Shown in pieces: positions 1-8,948 of a stretch of 15,777 nucleotides of DNA; the stretch's first letter is position 1, and every line of letters starts with the position of its first letter. Source of the stretch: Phoronis ovalis (taxonomy: Eukaryota; Phoronida; Phoronidae); contig JAOXYB010026313.1 in the NCBI GenBank assembly GCA_028565635.1, forward strand, positions 1-15,777, in the 5' to 3' direction. The position numbers and the translations under genes were made by a program. The notes under the pieces are model-generated. The model was not told the DNA's origin. It saw only the letters and a list, made by a program, of their open reading frames with translations, and made no database searches.

Positions 1-617
1 TGCACTGTCAGAATCATTAAACTTGGCATACGGTCGTGTCGATAATAATTGAAATATTTTCCAGCACACTTTAGACTGTACTTCAAATAAGCAGAAAGGC
101 ACTTAGCTTTTATTAACACGTGCGCGTTCAGGGGACATGACCTCTATGAACTTTGCTAGATGGTAGCACAAACCGGGAAAGGTTTAAAATTACATAGCAC
201 GAACGTACGTATTTTATGCAAAATGATTATTATCATTTAATTATAATATGTTGAAGTACTGCCTATATGTCATCACCTGGGCTTTAATGGGTTAATTAAC
301 AGTGCAACTGACAGCGCAGACGAGAACACGATTTATGCATTTTAGTGGCAGTCAAAATAGATGATTTTACATAAATTTATGATTTCTGTCAACTTCTAAA
401 AATGACAAATACCTTTAAAACCAGGACCCTCCTGGTTACAGCGGGAGATTTGACAGATATGATGGTTGTGGTGATTTGCAGAAACGATATACGTGCAGAC
501 AAGCACTCACAACAGCTTAAAAACTCACACAACCGAGATTCATAAATGTCGTCATAATAGCTGTATGTGTTTAAAAACATGTTTTTCAAACATATATCTT
601 GTTAGGACAAAAAAAAA
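1..617. other. Gene-less sequence upstream of the first globin
   Basis: No convincing gene is seen on either strand. The one short open frame on the minus strand near 389-589 has no recognisable domain and lies in AT-rich DNA. A CACGTG palindrome lies at 117-122 and a second ACGTG at 491-495. Both are compatible with E-box or hypoxia-response cores, but such short motifs are expected by chance. The stretch probably contains the distal promoter of the first globin gene. Confidence 0.5.
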
Positions 618-618
618 G

Positions 619-626
619 TATAAATA
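619..626 (+). promoter_or_regulatory. Candidate TATA box of globin copy 1
   Basis: TATAAATA lies 99 bp before the ATG at 718. A start of transcription about 30 bp downstream would fall near the ACACTATTT at 650-658, leaving a 5' UTR of roughly 65 nt. The second globin has the same octamer 83 bp before its ATG, which supports a real core promoter. Position is inferred from sequence only. Confidence 0.6.
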
Positions 627-717
627 TCAATGAGCTACAAAGAAATACAACACTATTTAACGCACAACTGACAAAATATCATTTTGAAGAATCCGCTTAC
701 GTGGCCTGAAAGAAAAC

Positions 718-1742
718 ATGGTTCTTAATGATACGCAAGTTAAGCTTGTCCAAGACTCTTGGGCAGCCCTGGGAAACGATTATAAGAAAATTGGTCTTGG
801 CGTCTTCAACAAGTATGTTTTAATTCAGCTTTTAACATGTCTAACTTTTATCTAAAATCAGAACTATTTTGCTTTTTATTTTTTGGGGCTTACTAAAGTT
901 TGTTTTAATATATTTTTTATTGTCTTTTTAAGGTGATCCGTTTAAAATTAGAATACATGATTGTTGAAATTGTATTTAATATTGCAATTAGCAGTTTTTG
1001 GCCTCTCGAATGTAGCAAACATTGTTATAAACCAGTGTGCGTGTGAATCTGTAAGGCCAAAAATGCGCATTGGCGTTCTTGCTGGAACAAGGTTATCTAT
1101 GCCCGTGCTGCATAAATTATCGTTAAAGGATTGTTTTTATTTTATCGATTTCAGAGCCTTTGAATTGGATCCCGATCTCAAGAAACTGTTTACCAAATTT
1201 ACTGATGCAGGCTTAGGTGATCACGTGGGTAATGTCATGAAAAGATTTGGCGAGAGTGTTGGTCAACTTAAACAACAAGAGGACATGATTTCAAAATTAA
1301 AAGACCTGGGCGGACGCCATCCTGGCTATGGCGTAACAAGTAAACATAAGCCGGTACGTTTGTTAAACTTTTATTAAAATACTTAATTTCATCTTTATTC
1401 AATAAATTCATGTTGTGCCAGGTACATAGTCGCAGTATCAACATGATGCATTAAGATTTCACATGTACATTTTCTTTTTACATTTATCATATAATCGAAT
1501 TGAATATTCTTACATAGCATTTCTTTATTTGGCAATTGTACTCAATCAAGAAATCGGGTTGTCTGATAAAAAAATATTTTTATGAGTAACAAATGAAATG
1601 TTAATTCTTGCTTATTTCACAGACCGTTGGAGCAGGTCTTTTACATTACATGGAAACAGCGCTTGGCAGTAAATGGAACGCCGACACGAAAGCTGCCTGG
1701 GAACAAACATGGGAAATGGTCATGAAGGGCATGGGATATTAA
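718..1742 (+). CDS. Globin copy 1, neuroglobin/nerve-haemoglobin-like, 137 aa, three exons
   Basis: This is a haem-binding globin that probably binds or stores oxygen in the cytoplasm. Exons are 718-812, 1155-1353 and 1623-1742 (TAA at 1740-1742). Introns of 342 and 269 bp have GT..AG ends. Intron 1 splits codon 32 in phase 2 (the B12.2 position) and intron 2 is phase 0, eleven residues after the proximal His (the G7.0 position). Both positions are ancestral in animal globins. Visible landmarks are Trp15 (A12), Phe44 (CD1), Phe47 (CD4), distal His55 in LGDHV (E7), and proximal His87 in GGRHPGYGV (F8). The E7-F8 spacing of 32 residues equals that of neuroglobin. The ATG has a good context (A at -3, G at +4) and matches the start of copy 2. 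The oddity is that only 11 residues separate CD1 Phe from E7 His, so the CD corner is very short. No cysteine is encoded. Globin identity is certain; the subclass and tissue role are inferred. Confidence 0.94.
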
Positions 1743-2150
1743 TGGGGATGTAGTGCTGTCTAAACTCATTAAAAATCTGATATATTTAATTTATTTTAAG
1801 TATCGATGCGCAATTCACAAGTAAAACATTGTGATAGTTACGGGAGTGTCACAAAATCTATTTATTGTGGTTATTGCTATTTGCCTATCTGCACCAAAGA
1901 CTGCTTTTATTTGAAATTTCGGGATCTTGCAGCTAGATTTGTCCGTAAGAACAAAGTGTGTTCATAGCCGATTATAGGAGCTATAATAATCTGATAATTT
2001 ATCTGAACTACTTGGAAGAATACCTCATTTGCTTCAAACAACTATTCGAATTCGACATCCAGCTATATTCCACGAGGCTTACGTTGTGCTCGCACGTCAA
2101 CTGTATTTATATATCTTTGACAAAGGAGATTAAATAGATTTTTTTATTGA

Positions 2151-2156
2151 AATAAA
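2151..2156 (+). promoter_or_regulatory. Candidate poly(A) signal of globin copy 1
   Basis: AATAAA lies about 410 nt after the stop codon. A variant ATTAAA at 1768-1773 would give a much shorter 3' UTR. The longer form is favoured because a patch of 3'-UTR sequence at about 1876-1925 (GCTATTTGC, then TATTTGAAA) recurs at the matching place after copy 2 (about 4454-4500). Both patches would then lie inside the transcripts. Confidence 0.5.
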
Positions 2157-3269
2157 TATTAATGTGTATCATCAGCAGTTTACGCTATCTTTAAAAAATC
2201 AATACATATATAAACATATACAATACAAACTTTTGTTTTAAAATAATATGTAAATTAAAAAGAATTAACGTTATTATGCAACGAAATATATATTAACGGA
2301 TCCCTTTGTGTTGTGCATTCACACATTGTACATATAAAGTTTTGTCCCTGCAGTTTTGCCTCCGTTAAATCCAGTAGCAGAGCGTATTTTACACCTAGTT
2401 AACTGGGAAATACTAGCTGTCGCGTCTTTCAACAGACATTAGCTTTTCTTGTATCTAATTGTCAACAATGACTGGCGGTTTGAATTTAAAAAAATTTAAA
2501 CAAACTAAAACGGAAGATACCTATTTTGGTTGCTATTCTATTATTCAAAATAACCTCTATCTTAGTTCAAAAATAGTCGCGAAAACAATCAATAAAAATA
2601 GACTACTAGTACTTTTTTAAGCAAAACATTGACATTGACATCTTTGCAAGAACAATAAAGCCGGATCAAGAATCTCTGTACACTTTTTAACCTCAATAAC
2701 ACTTTCAAAATGTCGCGCATAATGCCACGTACAAACAGATTGATTTCCCCCCACTGTCGTCAGCAAGCATGCAATCGTAATACGCACAAATACTTTATAA
2801 TTTAATTACAGTATAAATAGTCTATAGCCAATATGTCGGAATATATTTAGCACCCGGTTTCATTTAAAAATGAGATGTCTTTTAAAATAATTTTTTTTAT
2901 TTGTTAGGAAAAATGAAATTAGGAAAATTGTCATCTTACTGACCAAACTACCCTACAAAATATCAATTCTATTTTATATAAAAATTGAAAAATGTTTTTG
3001 AAACTGAGACTTGAGGAGTGAACCTCCTGCTCACGAAAGAACTTGCTTTAAAACAAGCACCGCGAAACTTCTAAGGTTCTTATACCATCCAACTTCTAAA
3101 AAATTGTGGATCCGCCGCTGCATACAAACAAATAAAAACAACATTCGTGCAATAGGACACGAAATACACCGGGTGAGAAATTCCAAAAAGAAGAAAATGC
3201 CTACGAATGTCAGTACAAATAACCATATGCTCGCAAACATAATTTGAATATTTTTAATAAACGCGAAGC
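2157..3269. other. Spacer between the two globin genes
   Basis: No gene is supported. The short open frames on both strands around 3011-3247 have no domain and overlap each other in opposite orientation. The stretch at about 3015-3120, including GTGGATCCGCCGCTGC, is less AT-rich than its surroundings and has the look of a dispersed repeat fragment, but no ends can be defined. A TATAAATAG at 2812-2820 has no gene behind it. Confidence 0.4.
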
Positions 3270-3277
3270 TATAAATA
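3270..3277 (+). promoter_or_regulatory. Candidate TATA box of globin copy 2
   Basis: TATAAATA lies 83 bp before the ATG at 3353, the same octamer as in copy 1. Transcription would start near 3300, in a CATACTCT context. An ACGTG at 3308-3312 would fall in the 5' UTR. Copy 1 likewise has ACGTG in its predicted 5' UTR (699-703). Confidence 0.6.
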
Positions 3278-3352
3278 CCTGTGGACTTGGATAGAAATCA
3301 TACTCTAACGTGTTACTGGGAACATTGCAGCTTGTGAAGGTACAAAGAAAAT

Positions 3353-4336
3353 ATGGTTCTCTCTAAGAAACAAGTTCAGCTCGTTCAAGACTCGTGGGCT
3401 GCTCTTGGAAGCGATTGGAGAGCTATTGGACTTGGTATATTTAACAAGTAAGGTTTGGTTGTAAATTTGCTCATAAAACCGGAATTATTTTTGTTTATAT
3501 ACCTGTTTTTTTAGTAAACCAGTTGGTGCTTGATCAAATGAAAAATTCAATCAATAATGAAAATTAGTTAAATTACATTTAATAGCTCTGAATTGCGATT
3601 ATGGTCCCTGTATTTGTGGTCCCTGTATTTGGATGAAATTGTTTAGATATTTTGATCGGCGTCAAGATTGATGTCAAGCAATGCAAGTAAACTTTTTTGA
3701 TGCTTTTCATTAATTTAAGGGCTTTTGAACTGGAACCTGGTCTCAAGAAACTGTTTGTAAAATTACTGACTGCTCCCAATCCCGATCAAGCCCTTGGTGA
3801 CCACGTTTCACGTGTGATTGAAAGATTTGACATCGCTATCAGCCAACTTCAGCACCCAGATCAGATGTCGGAAGATTTGCACGAGTTGGGCACACGCCAT
3901 CCTGGTTATGGCGTAGTGGGAAGCAAACATAAGGCAGTACGTACAAAATTAATTTAAAATATTTCTCCTGTTTTGTTAATTTTATGCTTCTTTCTAAGGC
4001 ATAAACTATTTTTTTAACAGTCATATTTGCAGCAAAGACAGTGTCTTTAATTGCAATACACTCGAGCCTAGCACAATTTATTTACTATTATTTTTTCAAT
4101 TAACAAGTCTCGTGTGTTTTTAATTAGCTAGAAGATGTTTATTTCACTATACCGTACCAAACCTTGAAATCGAGATGTCTGATATATCTTATACACTTAT
4201 CATTTTGTAGCCTGTTGGAGCTGCTGTTATTCACTATTTGGAAACTCACTGTGGCAGTAAATGGAACAACGAAACTAAAGCAGCCTGGGCAAAAACCTGG
4301 GATATGGTCATGAACAGTATGGGCATTCATGATTAG
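3353..4336 (+). CDS. Globin copy 2, neuroglobin/nerve-haemoglobin-like, 145 aa, three exons
   Basis: This is the tandem paralogue of the gene at 718-1742 and probably also binds oxygen. Exons are 3353-3447, 3720-3936 and 4211-4336 (TAG at 4334-4336), with introns of 272 and 274 bp at exactly the same phase-2 and phase-0 positions. By eye, 23 of 32 residues of exon 1 and 24 of 39 aligned residues of exon 3 match copy 1. Landmarks are Trp15, Phe44 (CD1), distal His60 (LGDHV), and proximal His92 (GTRHPGYGV). The 16-residue CD1-E7 spacing resembles alpha-haemoglobin, which lacks a D helix, and is shorter than the roughly 22 of neuroglobin. A single Cys sits in the G-H region (ETHCGSKW), and the C-terminus is two residues longer than in copy 1. 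The copies are too diverged to be a recent duplication or an assembly duplicate. Both reading frames and all splice sites are intact, so both are probably functional. Confidence 0.94.
3602..3631 (+). repeat. Perfect 15-bp tandem duplication in intron 1 of globin copy 2
   Basis: TGGTCCCTGTATTTG occurs twice head to tail. It lies wholly in the intron, about 90 bp before the acceptor. It is probably a slippage product with no evident function. Confidence 0.85.
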
Positions 4337-4698
4337 AGAGCCTGTTTAGACACCTGACGGACACAACAATTTTATTCCAAGGACACACAATTCGCCACTA
4401 AATATAATATGTAATCTAATTGTAGTTCGTTGTAATTATAATAAGGAGCACACGCTATTTGCACAAAGGAATTTCTATTTGAAAGTGTTTGATCATGTAC
4501 ATGTAGCTTTTAGACTTGTTTTTAAGACCTTATTTTGTGAATGAGTTATTGGTCACTGTTCGATGTGTTTCATACATACGTAATTTGCTGGATGGAATTG
4601 TCCCGGGAATTGTTTTAGTGATAATTATTTCATATTGGGCAGCTATGAGTCATTAAGCTTCTGCTTCAGAGAATGTGCTTGTGTGTTAAAAGTTTTCA

Positions 4699-4704
4699 AA
4701 TAAA
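4699..4704 (+). promoter_or_regulatory. Candidate poly(A) signal of globin copy 2
   Basis: AATAAA lies about 365 nt after the stop codon and is followed by a T-rich stretch, as expected of an animal 3' end. The distance is similar to the one proposed for copy 1. Confidence 0.55.
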
Positions 4705-7013
4705 CTTCGTGTTTAATTTCAATGAATATTTCTTATTTTCATTCTTCAAAAGCGAGCTTCCTTCATATAACATGTGAGAAAATATTAACCATGTATTGAT
4801 TTGAAGCGAGTGTTTTAGGCATGTAAAAATAACACATTGTGATAATCTGGAGGTAATCCACCTGACGATACTAATTAACACGGGTGTGTGTCACAAATCA
4901 GTATAAATAGCTCGGAACTCTACTGTATTTGTAATGCTCTGGGTGTTAGAAACTTAAACTTTCTTTGTCACATGCAGTCTACAACCGCACTGCCAAAACT
5001 GATACAGGAAGTTACGGGGAGCTGTCACTTCCCACATAATGTAAAACATTATCACTGCAAACAAAATATTTACATCTATTCACGTAAAAAGAATAACATT
5101 ATCATTTGAAAATGTACTTTATAACCCAACCAAAGACATGATATCATTATCAAATTAGAAAAAATAATTAAAGCAAGTAAATCTAACGAACATTTTATTC
5201 CAATGTGCATTTCTATAAGATTTTTGGTATTGTAAATTAGCTGTTTAACCTGAACATTTATTAAATCGATAAATTAAAATTCATGTTAAAAAGCGTTCAT
5301 TCATCTGAAAGTCTAAAGTCTTATTCGTGGTCTGGAGGGCGACTTGACGCTGGAAAGAATCTAGATCACGGATGTGCTCAAAGAGTAGTAACTACTATTA
5401 GATTAGTACTTAACTTAATTTATTACTCAATTGTTAGTCAATAAAAACTGATCGAACAGAAGACTAAGCAATTAAATTTGAAAAGCCCAGTTTCTATAAA
5501 TAAATCCTCTCTAATAAACAGGCAGTTCCTTCAATAGAATTAACGGTATTTTTGTAATTATAATCTATATGTTTTGTAAGACTGCGCCGTTTTGAATAGT
5601 ATACTACCGACAGCAGATGAAAAATTATTCCGCTACGCGTAAATTATATCCACGATGCCAGTTGGGAATTAAAAGCTACTGATTTCTGTAAAATGACGGC
5701 GATGTCCTTTTTTTTACTGAAGCCTAGCACGTCGTCTGTCTTTCCTGAATTGATCATTAGTTTCTATATATTTTAAGATTTGAGAAAAGATTTAGAAATA
5801 TTTCTAAGAATAACTGAACGCATACTTGACGCCTAATAACTTATAATAAAATAACCTTTTTAAAAGGTTGTTTATATCACTAATATACAACCATTTACTT
5901 ATTCACTATAAAAGCTAGAAATCTACACATTCAAATGAAGAAAGATATATCAAGCACTGCATATATTGATAAAAAGTTTGTTTGATTTCGGCATAGCCTC
6001 AAATATATGAAAACTACGCAATATACAGATAACTATTTTATCATAAACATTATGTTACTCTATTAAAAATTTTAAACATCATGACATAACAGGGATGGCA
6101 GGTGCCGCTGAAACTCCAAATAGCTCAACAATGGGTTTCGAATACCCTTGACATGTCCTTCAGGGACGACTCTTTTGTGCGCGAAGAGACTGTGTGCACT
6201 GGTTATAAATATCTAAGAACTAAGATGCTGTCCATACACTATTTGTCAAAACAGATAATTAAAACATGAATTATAAGTGTGTTTTTTATTCAGAAACTTA
6301 TACATATATATTTTAAAATCGATACAAAATTAAAGACACAGGATAGATACTTACTACAAACCATCAAAATATAATGCCAAGATAGTAATTACGTTTAATC
6401 AAATGATAAAAAAAAACAGTCACATTTCGCATAGGAACAAAATAGGGCTTCAGAGTTTCAAAACCGAGCATTTAAATTTTTCCCATTTCCTATTCTGTGA
6501 TATTATGTGCATGTTTTTACTTGAGAGATAAACTAATATGAGAGAGAACAAAGTGAATGTTAGAATGTTGAAGACAAATTTGCCATATACTGGCTGATAA
6601 AATTATTGGAAGCTAATAATTTTATCAGTAAGAGAATGTGGAAACCCATTGCGTCCGTATAAAGAAGAAGAATCTCAATCAATTTTAAGAACACTGTGCA
6701 TATCATCATTTTATGTTGTTTTATTCAGGTTGAGTTTTTAAACACATCGAACCACTGGAAGTTGTAACATATATATGGGACATGCTACTTTATTCAAACT
6801 GCAGAAAATATATTCTTCCAGACTTATTTATTTGTATGCTATAAACTAATAAAATATAAAAGTGAAAACTGTCCTTGTTCCCATCCTGACATAAAAAAGC
6901 ATTCCTTACTTTCAGTAAAAATAATGTCTGAATTGTGAAGCAACTATAAACTAGCACTGAACTGTACAAAAAGATCATCACGTTTCATGAGTTTTTGTTG
7001 TCCAACATTTCAT
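4705..7013. other. Long gene-less region between the globins and pygopus
   Basis: About 2.3 kb with no supportable gene on either strand. No third globin exon could be found. TATA-like octamers at 4902-4910 and 6204-6210 have no coding exon behind them. A motif resembling GTTACGGGAGTGTCAC from the copy-1 3' UTR (about 1837-1852) recurs in degenerate form at 5011-5026. The right part may include an extended pygopus 3' UTR, since several TTTATT strings (AATAAA on the minus strand) occur between 6270 and 7019. Confidence 0.4.
6594..6628. repeat. Perfect 14-bp inverted repeat (hairpin) with 7-nt loop
   Basis: CTGATAAAATTATT is followed, after a loop of 7 bases, by its exact reverse complement. 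It lies downstream of the pygopus stop on that gene's strand. It could be a 3'-UTR structure if a distal poly(A) site is used, or an isolated palindrome. No element ends or target duplications are seen. Confidence 0.8.
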
Positions 7014-7019
7014 TTTATT
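7014..7019 (-). promoter_or_regulatory. Candidate proximal poly(A) signal of pygopus
   Basis: AATAAA on the minus strand lies about 160 nt after the stop codon at 7176-7178. Further AATAAA strings on the same strand farther down (around 6,790-6,830, 6,710 and 6,280) would give longer 3' UTRs, so this site is only the nearest candidate. Confidence 0.4.
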
Positions 7020-7175
7020 TGATGCATATATACACTTCCTAAAATATTTAAATATTCTTCTAACAATGATATGTTATCTTGAAAATCTTTTAAAAGTATG
7101 TACATTTACATAAATATAATTTTTTTTTAATCTAAAAATTGAGTTATTGTTTACAAAGACATGTTCAAAACTCTG

Positions 7176-7625
7176 TCACGGTTTCAATTTAACTAAAGGA
7201 ATATTTTTCGTTGCTAAACATTTGTCACACACCCACTCTGCATACACCTCCTGTGTGAGCATTTGGTATGCATGTTCTGTGAGTCCTGTACAAATCCTAT
7301 GAAACCAGAAATTACATCCACTTTCACACAATATCGCTTGATCATTATCATGAACCTCTTTGTGGCAAATTCCACATGGATATATTGGCGGTGCATTTGG
7401 ATTTGATGGATTAAATACTAAAGGCTGATTAGGTGGGTAAACTTTTCCTGCTGTTGGTAGAGCACGTAAAACTGTTGGTGGAGGACGAATCATGTGACCT
7501 CCAGGGTGACCCATGCCTGGGTGAGTGGCTCCTGGTGAACCCATTCTAATCATGACCGGGTGGGGAACACTGGGTCCAAGCTGGCTTGTTACAGGAATGC
7601 TCATGGGACCACCACTGGAAGAACT
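7176..7625 (-). CDS. pygo: pygopus last coding exon with PHD finger, C-terminal 149 aa
   Basis: Pygopus is a nuclear cofactor of Wnt signalling. Its PHD finger binds the HD1 domain of BCL9/Legless and methylated H3K4, linking beta-catenin to chromatin. The exon begins after a TTTATTTCAG acceptor at 7626 and ends with TGA at 7176-7178. Counting from the exon start, residues 1-80 are a Gly/Pro/Met/His-rich linker, including a MGSPGATHPGMGHPGGHM stretch. Residues 82-136 are a complete C4HC3 PHD finger: Cys84, Cys87, Cys100, Cys104, His109, Cys112, Cys133 and Cys136. The motifs YPCGIC, AILCESGC, WFHRICTG and WVCDKC are diagnostic of Pygopus rather than PHD fingers in general. The frame closes 13 residues after the last Cys, as in known Pygopus proteins. 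The 5' continuation is described at 8886-8948. Confidence 0.95.
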   Translation of the reverse strand, partial: SSSSGGPMSIPVTSQLGPSVPHPVMIRMGSPGATHPGMGHPGGHMIRPPPTVLRALPTAGKVYPPNQPLVFNPSNPNAPPIYPCGICHKEVHDNDQAILCESGCNFWFHRICTGLTEHAYQMLTQEVYAEWVCDKCLATKNIPLVKLKP

Positions 7626-7726
7626 CTGAAATAAATACAGCAGTCATGAACTACACAAATATTCATTGAGTAGCAGCCTAAGCTCAAGTATAATAAAATT
7701 CACATAACTACAGACCAAATAATTAA

Positions 7727-8765
7727 GTCGGGTTCCGCGAGAAAAGCTGGTAATAATGTTGCATTTTTACGAATTGCGTTATCTACGTTTAAGGGGGTGT
7801 TAGAAAAATTTCCATCGTTTGAAAATGGCTTCAAGTATTTGAAAAAAATCTTTTTTGCTTAAAGGTCAAGATATTTGGCTAATTCGTGGCGTTATTTTTT
7901 TTTCGAGTAATGCCCTGACGTATTTTTAACGGCAAGTTCAAAATTGTGTTCTTTCCGTGAAAATCATTCTTTTCGCATTTAAAAAAAATCTAGAGGTATA
8001 CATTTTCTTATTTTTTGATATGTTTTTCTCCTTCAATTGAGCCTAATTTAGATATAATTTTTTATTCTCAACTCCATGGCAAACGTAATCAGTAGTAGAA
8101 TTTATACCTTTGTTTGGACTCTTTTGACTTATGATATGTGAAGGGAAGATGTTTGCCCACAACATATTGAAAAATAAAAAAATGCGTATCTCCAATATTT
8201 TTTAAAAAGCGCAAAATGTACGTTTTACGTAATAATGAAATAGCAGGTTATATAGACTGTAAAAAAATAGCGGAAAATAACATGTATTGAAGTATGTTTT
8301 TATAACATTTGAAAGGCATGACATGAATCCTTATTTTACCACACATAATTTTTGCGATTTTGTGTTTGGCCGAGATATAAATTCTACTACTGATTAAGTT
8401 TGGTATAGAGTTGAGAGCAAAAAATGATACCTAAAATTAGGCTCAAGTGAAGGAAAGAAATATATCAAAAAATAAAAAAATGTATACCTCTAGATTTTTT
8501 ATAAATGCGAAAAAAATGATTTTCACGGAAAGAACACAATTTTGAACTTGCCGTTAAAAATACGTCAGGGCATTACTCAAAAAAAAATTGGCGCAACGAA
8601 TTAACCAAATATCTTGACCTTTAAACAAAAAAGATTTTTTTCTAATACCTAAAGCCACCTTAAAACATTGATCATTTTTCAAGCACCCCCTAAATGTAGA
8701 TAACGCAATTCGCAAAAATGCAACATTTGGACGTTTTTTTACCAGCTTTTCTCGCGGAAACCGTC
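7727..8765. mobile_element. Non-autonomous inverted-repeat DNA element flanked by TTAA, inside the pygopus intron
   Basis: Two long arms, about 7727-8107 and 8375-8765, are imperfect reverse complements of each other. Both start with G(T/A)CGG(G/T)TTCCGCGAG and run through matching blocks down to AGTAGTAGAATTTATA at the inner ends. The loop between them is about 270 bp. TTAA sits immediately outside both ends (7723-7726 and 8766-8769), as expected for a TTAA target-site duplication of the piggyBac type. No transposase or other coding capacity is seen. The arms are far longer than typical piggyBac termini, so family membership is uncertain. The arms differ by substitutions and small indels, which suggests an old copy. 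Confidence 0.8.
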
Positions 8766-8885
8766 TTAATATCAAAACTTACATTTAAAATAAAGCTATT
8801 AATGTCACCATGCACGCTGGTGGATTTCAAAATCACAAAATTGGAAATAGTATATCTGACATAATAATAAGTATATTATACTTAC

Positions 8886-8948
8886 GCTATGTAAAGGGTC
8901 TTTAAAAGGATTTTGTGCTACCATAGCATTGGTGGTGTTTTGCATCAT
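8886..8948 (-). CDS. pygo: Candidate upstream coding exon of pygopus with NPF motif
   Basis: On the minus strand an ATG at 8948 opens 21 codons ending in a perfect GTAAGT donor at 8885. The donor is phase 0 and fits the phase-0 acceptor at 7626. The segment MVAQNPFKDPLHS resembles the NPF-containing N-terminal homology domain (NHD) of Pygopus, which supports transcriptional activation. TAG and TGA lie in frame directly before the ATG pair, so this looks like the true start. Joined to the last exon it would give about 170 aa, much shorter than most known Pygopus proteins, with no visible basic nuclear-localisation segment. An unseen alternative 5' exon splicing into this one cannot be excluded. 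Confidence 0.55.

Noticed and set aside
961-1377. 138-aa continuous frame over globin copy 1 exon 2 starting at 961
   Set aside because: Only 1155-1353 is globin. The part before is intron 1 that happens to stay open, since the true start is at 718 with a conserved B12.2 intron.
3011-3247. Overlapping open frames on both strands (78 and 69 aa) before globin copy 2
   Set aside because: No domain, no splice context, and mutual overlap in opposite orientation. They look like chance frames in a possible repeat fragment.
4888-5109. 73-aa plus-strand frame behind a TATAAATAG
   Set aside because: The ATG overlaps the TATA-like motif itself, there is no known motif, and the composition looks random.
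4705-6300. A third, degenerate globin gene
   Set aside because: No trace of the conserved exon 2 motif (RHPGYGV) or the exon 3 motif (KAAW) was found on either strand; only promoter-like strings remain.
8554-8775. 73-aa minus-strand frame at the edge of the pygopus intron
   Set aside because: It lies almost wholly inside the right arm of the TTAA-flanked inverted-repeat element and has no transposase features.
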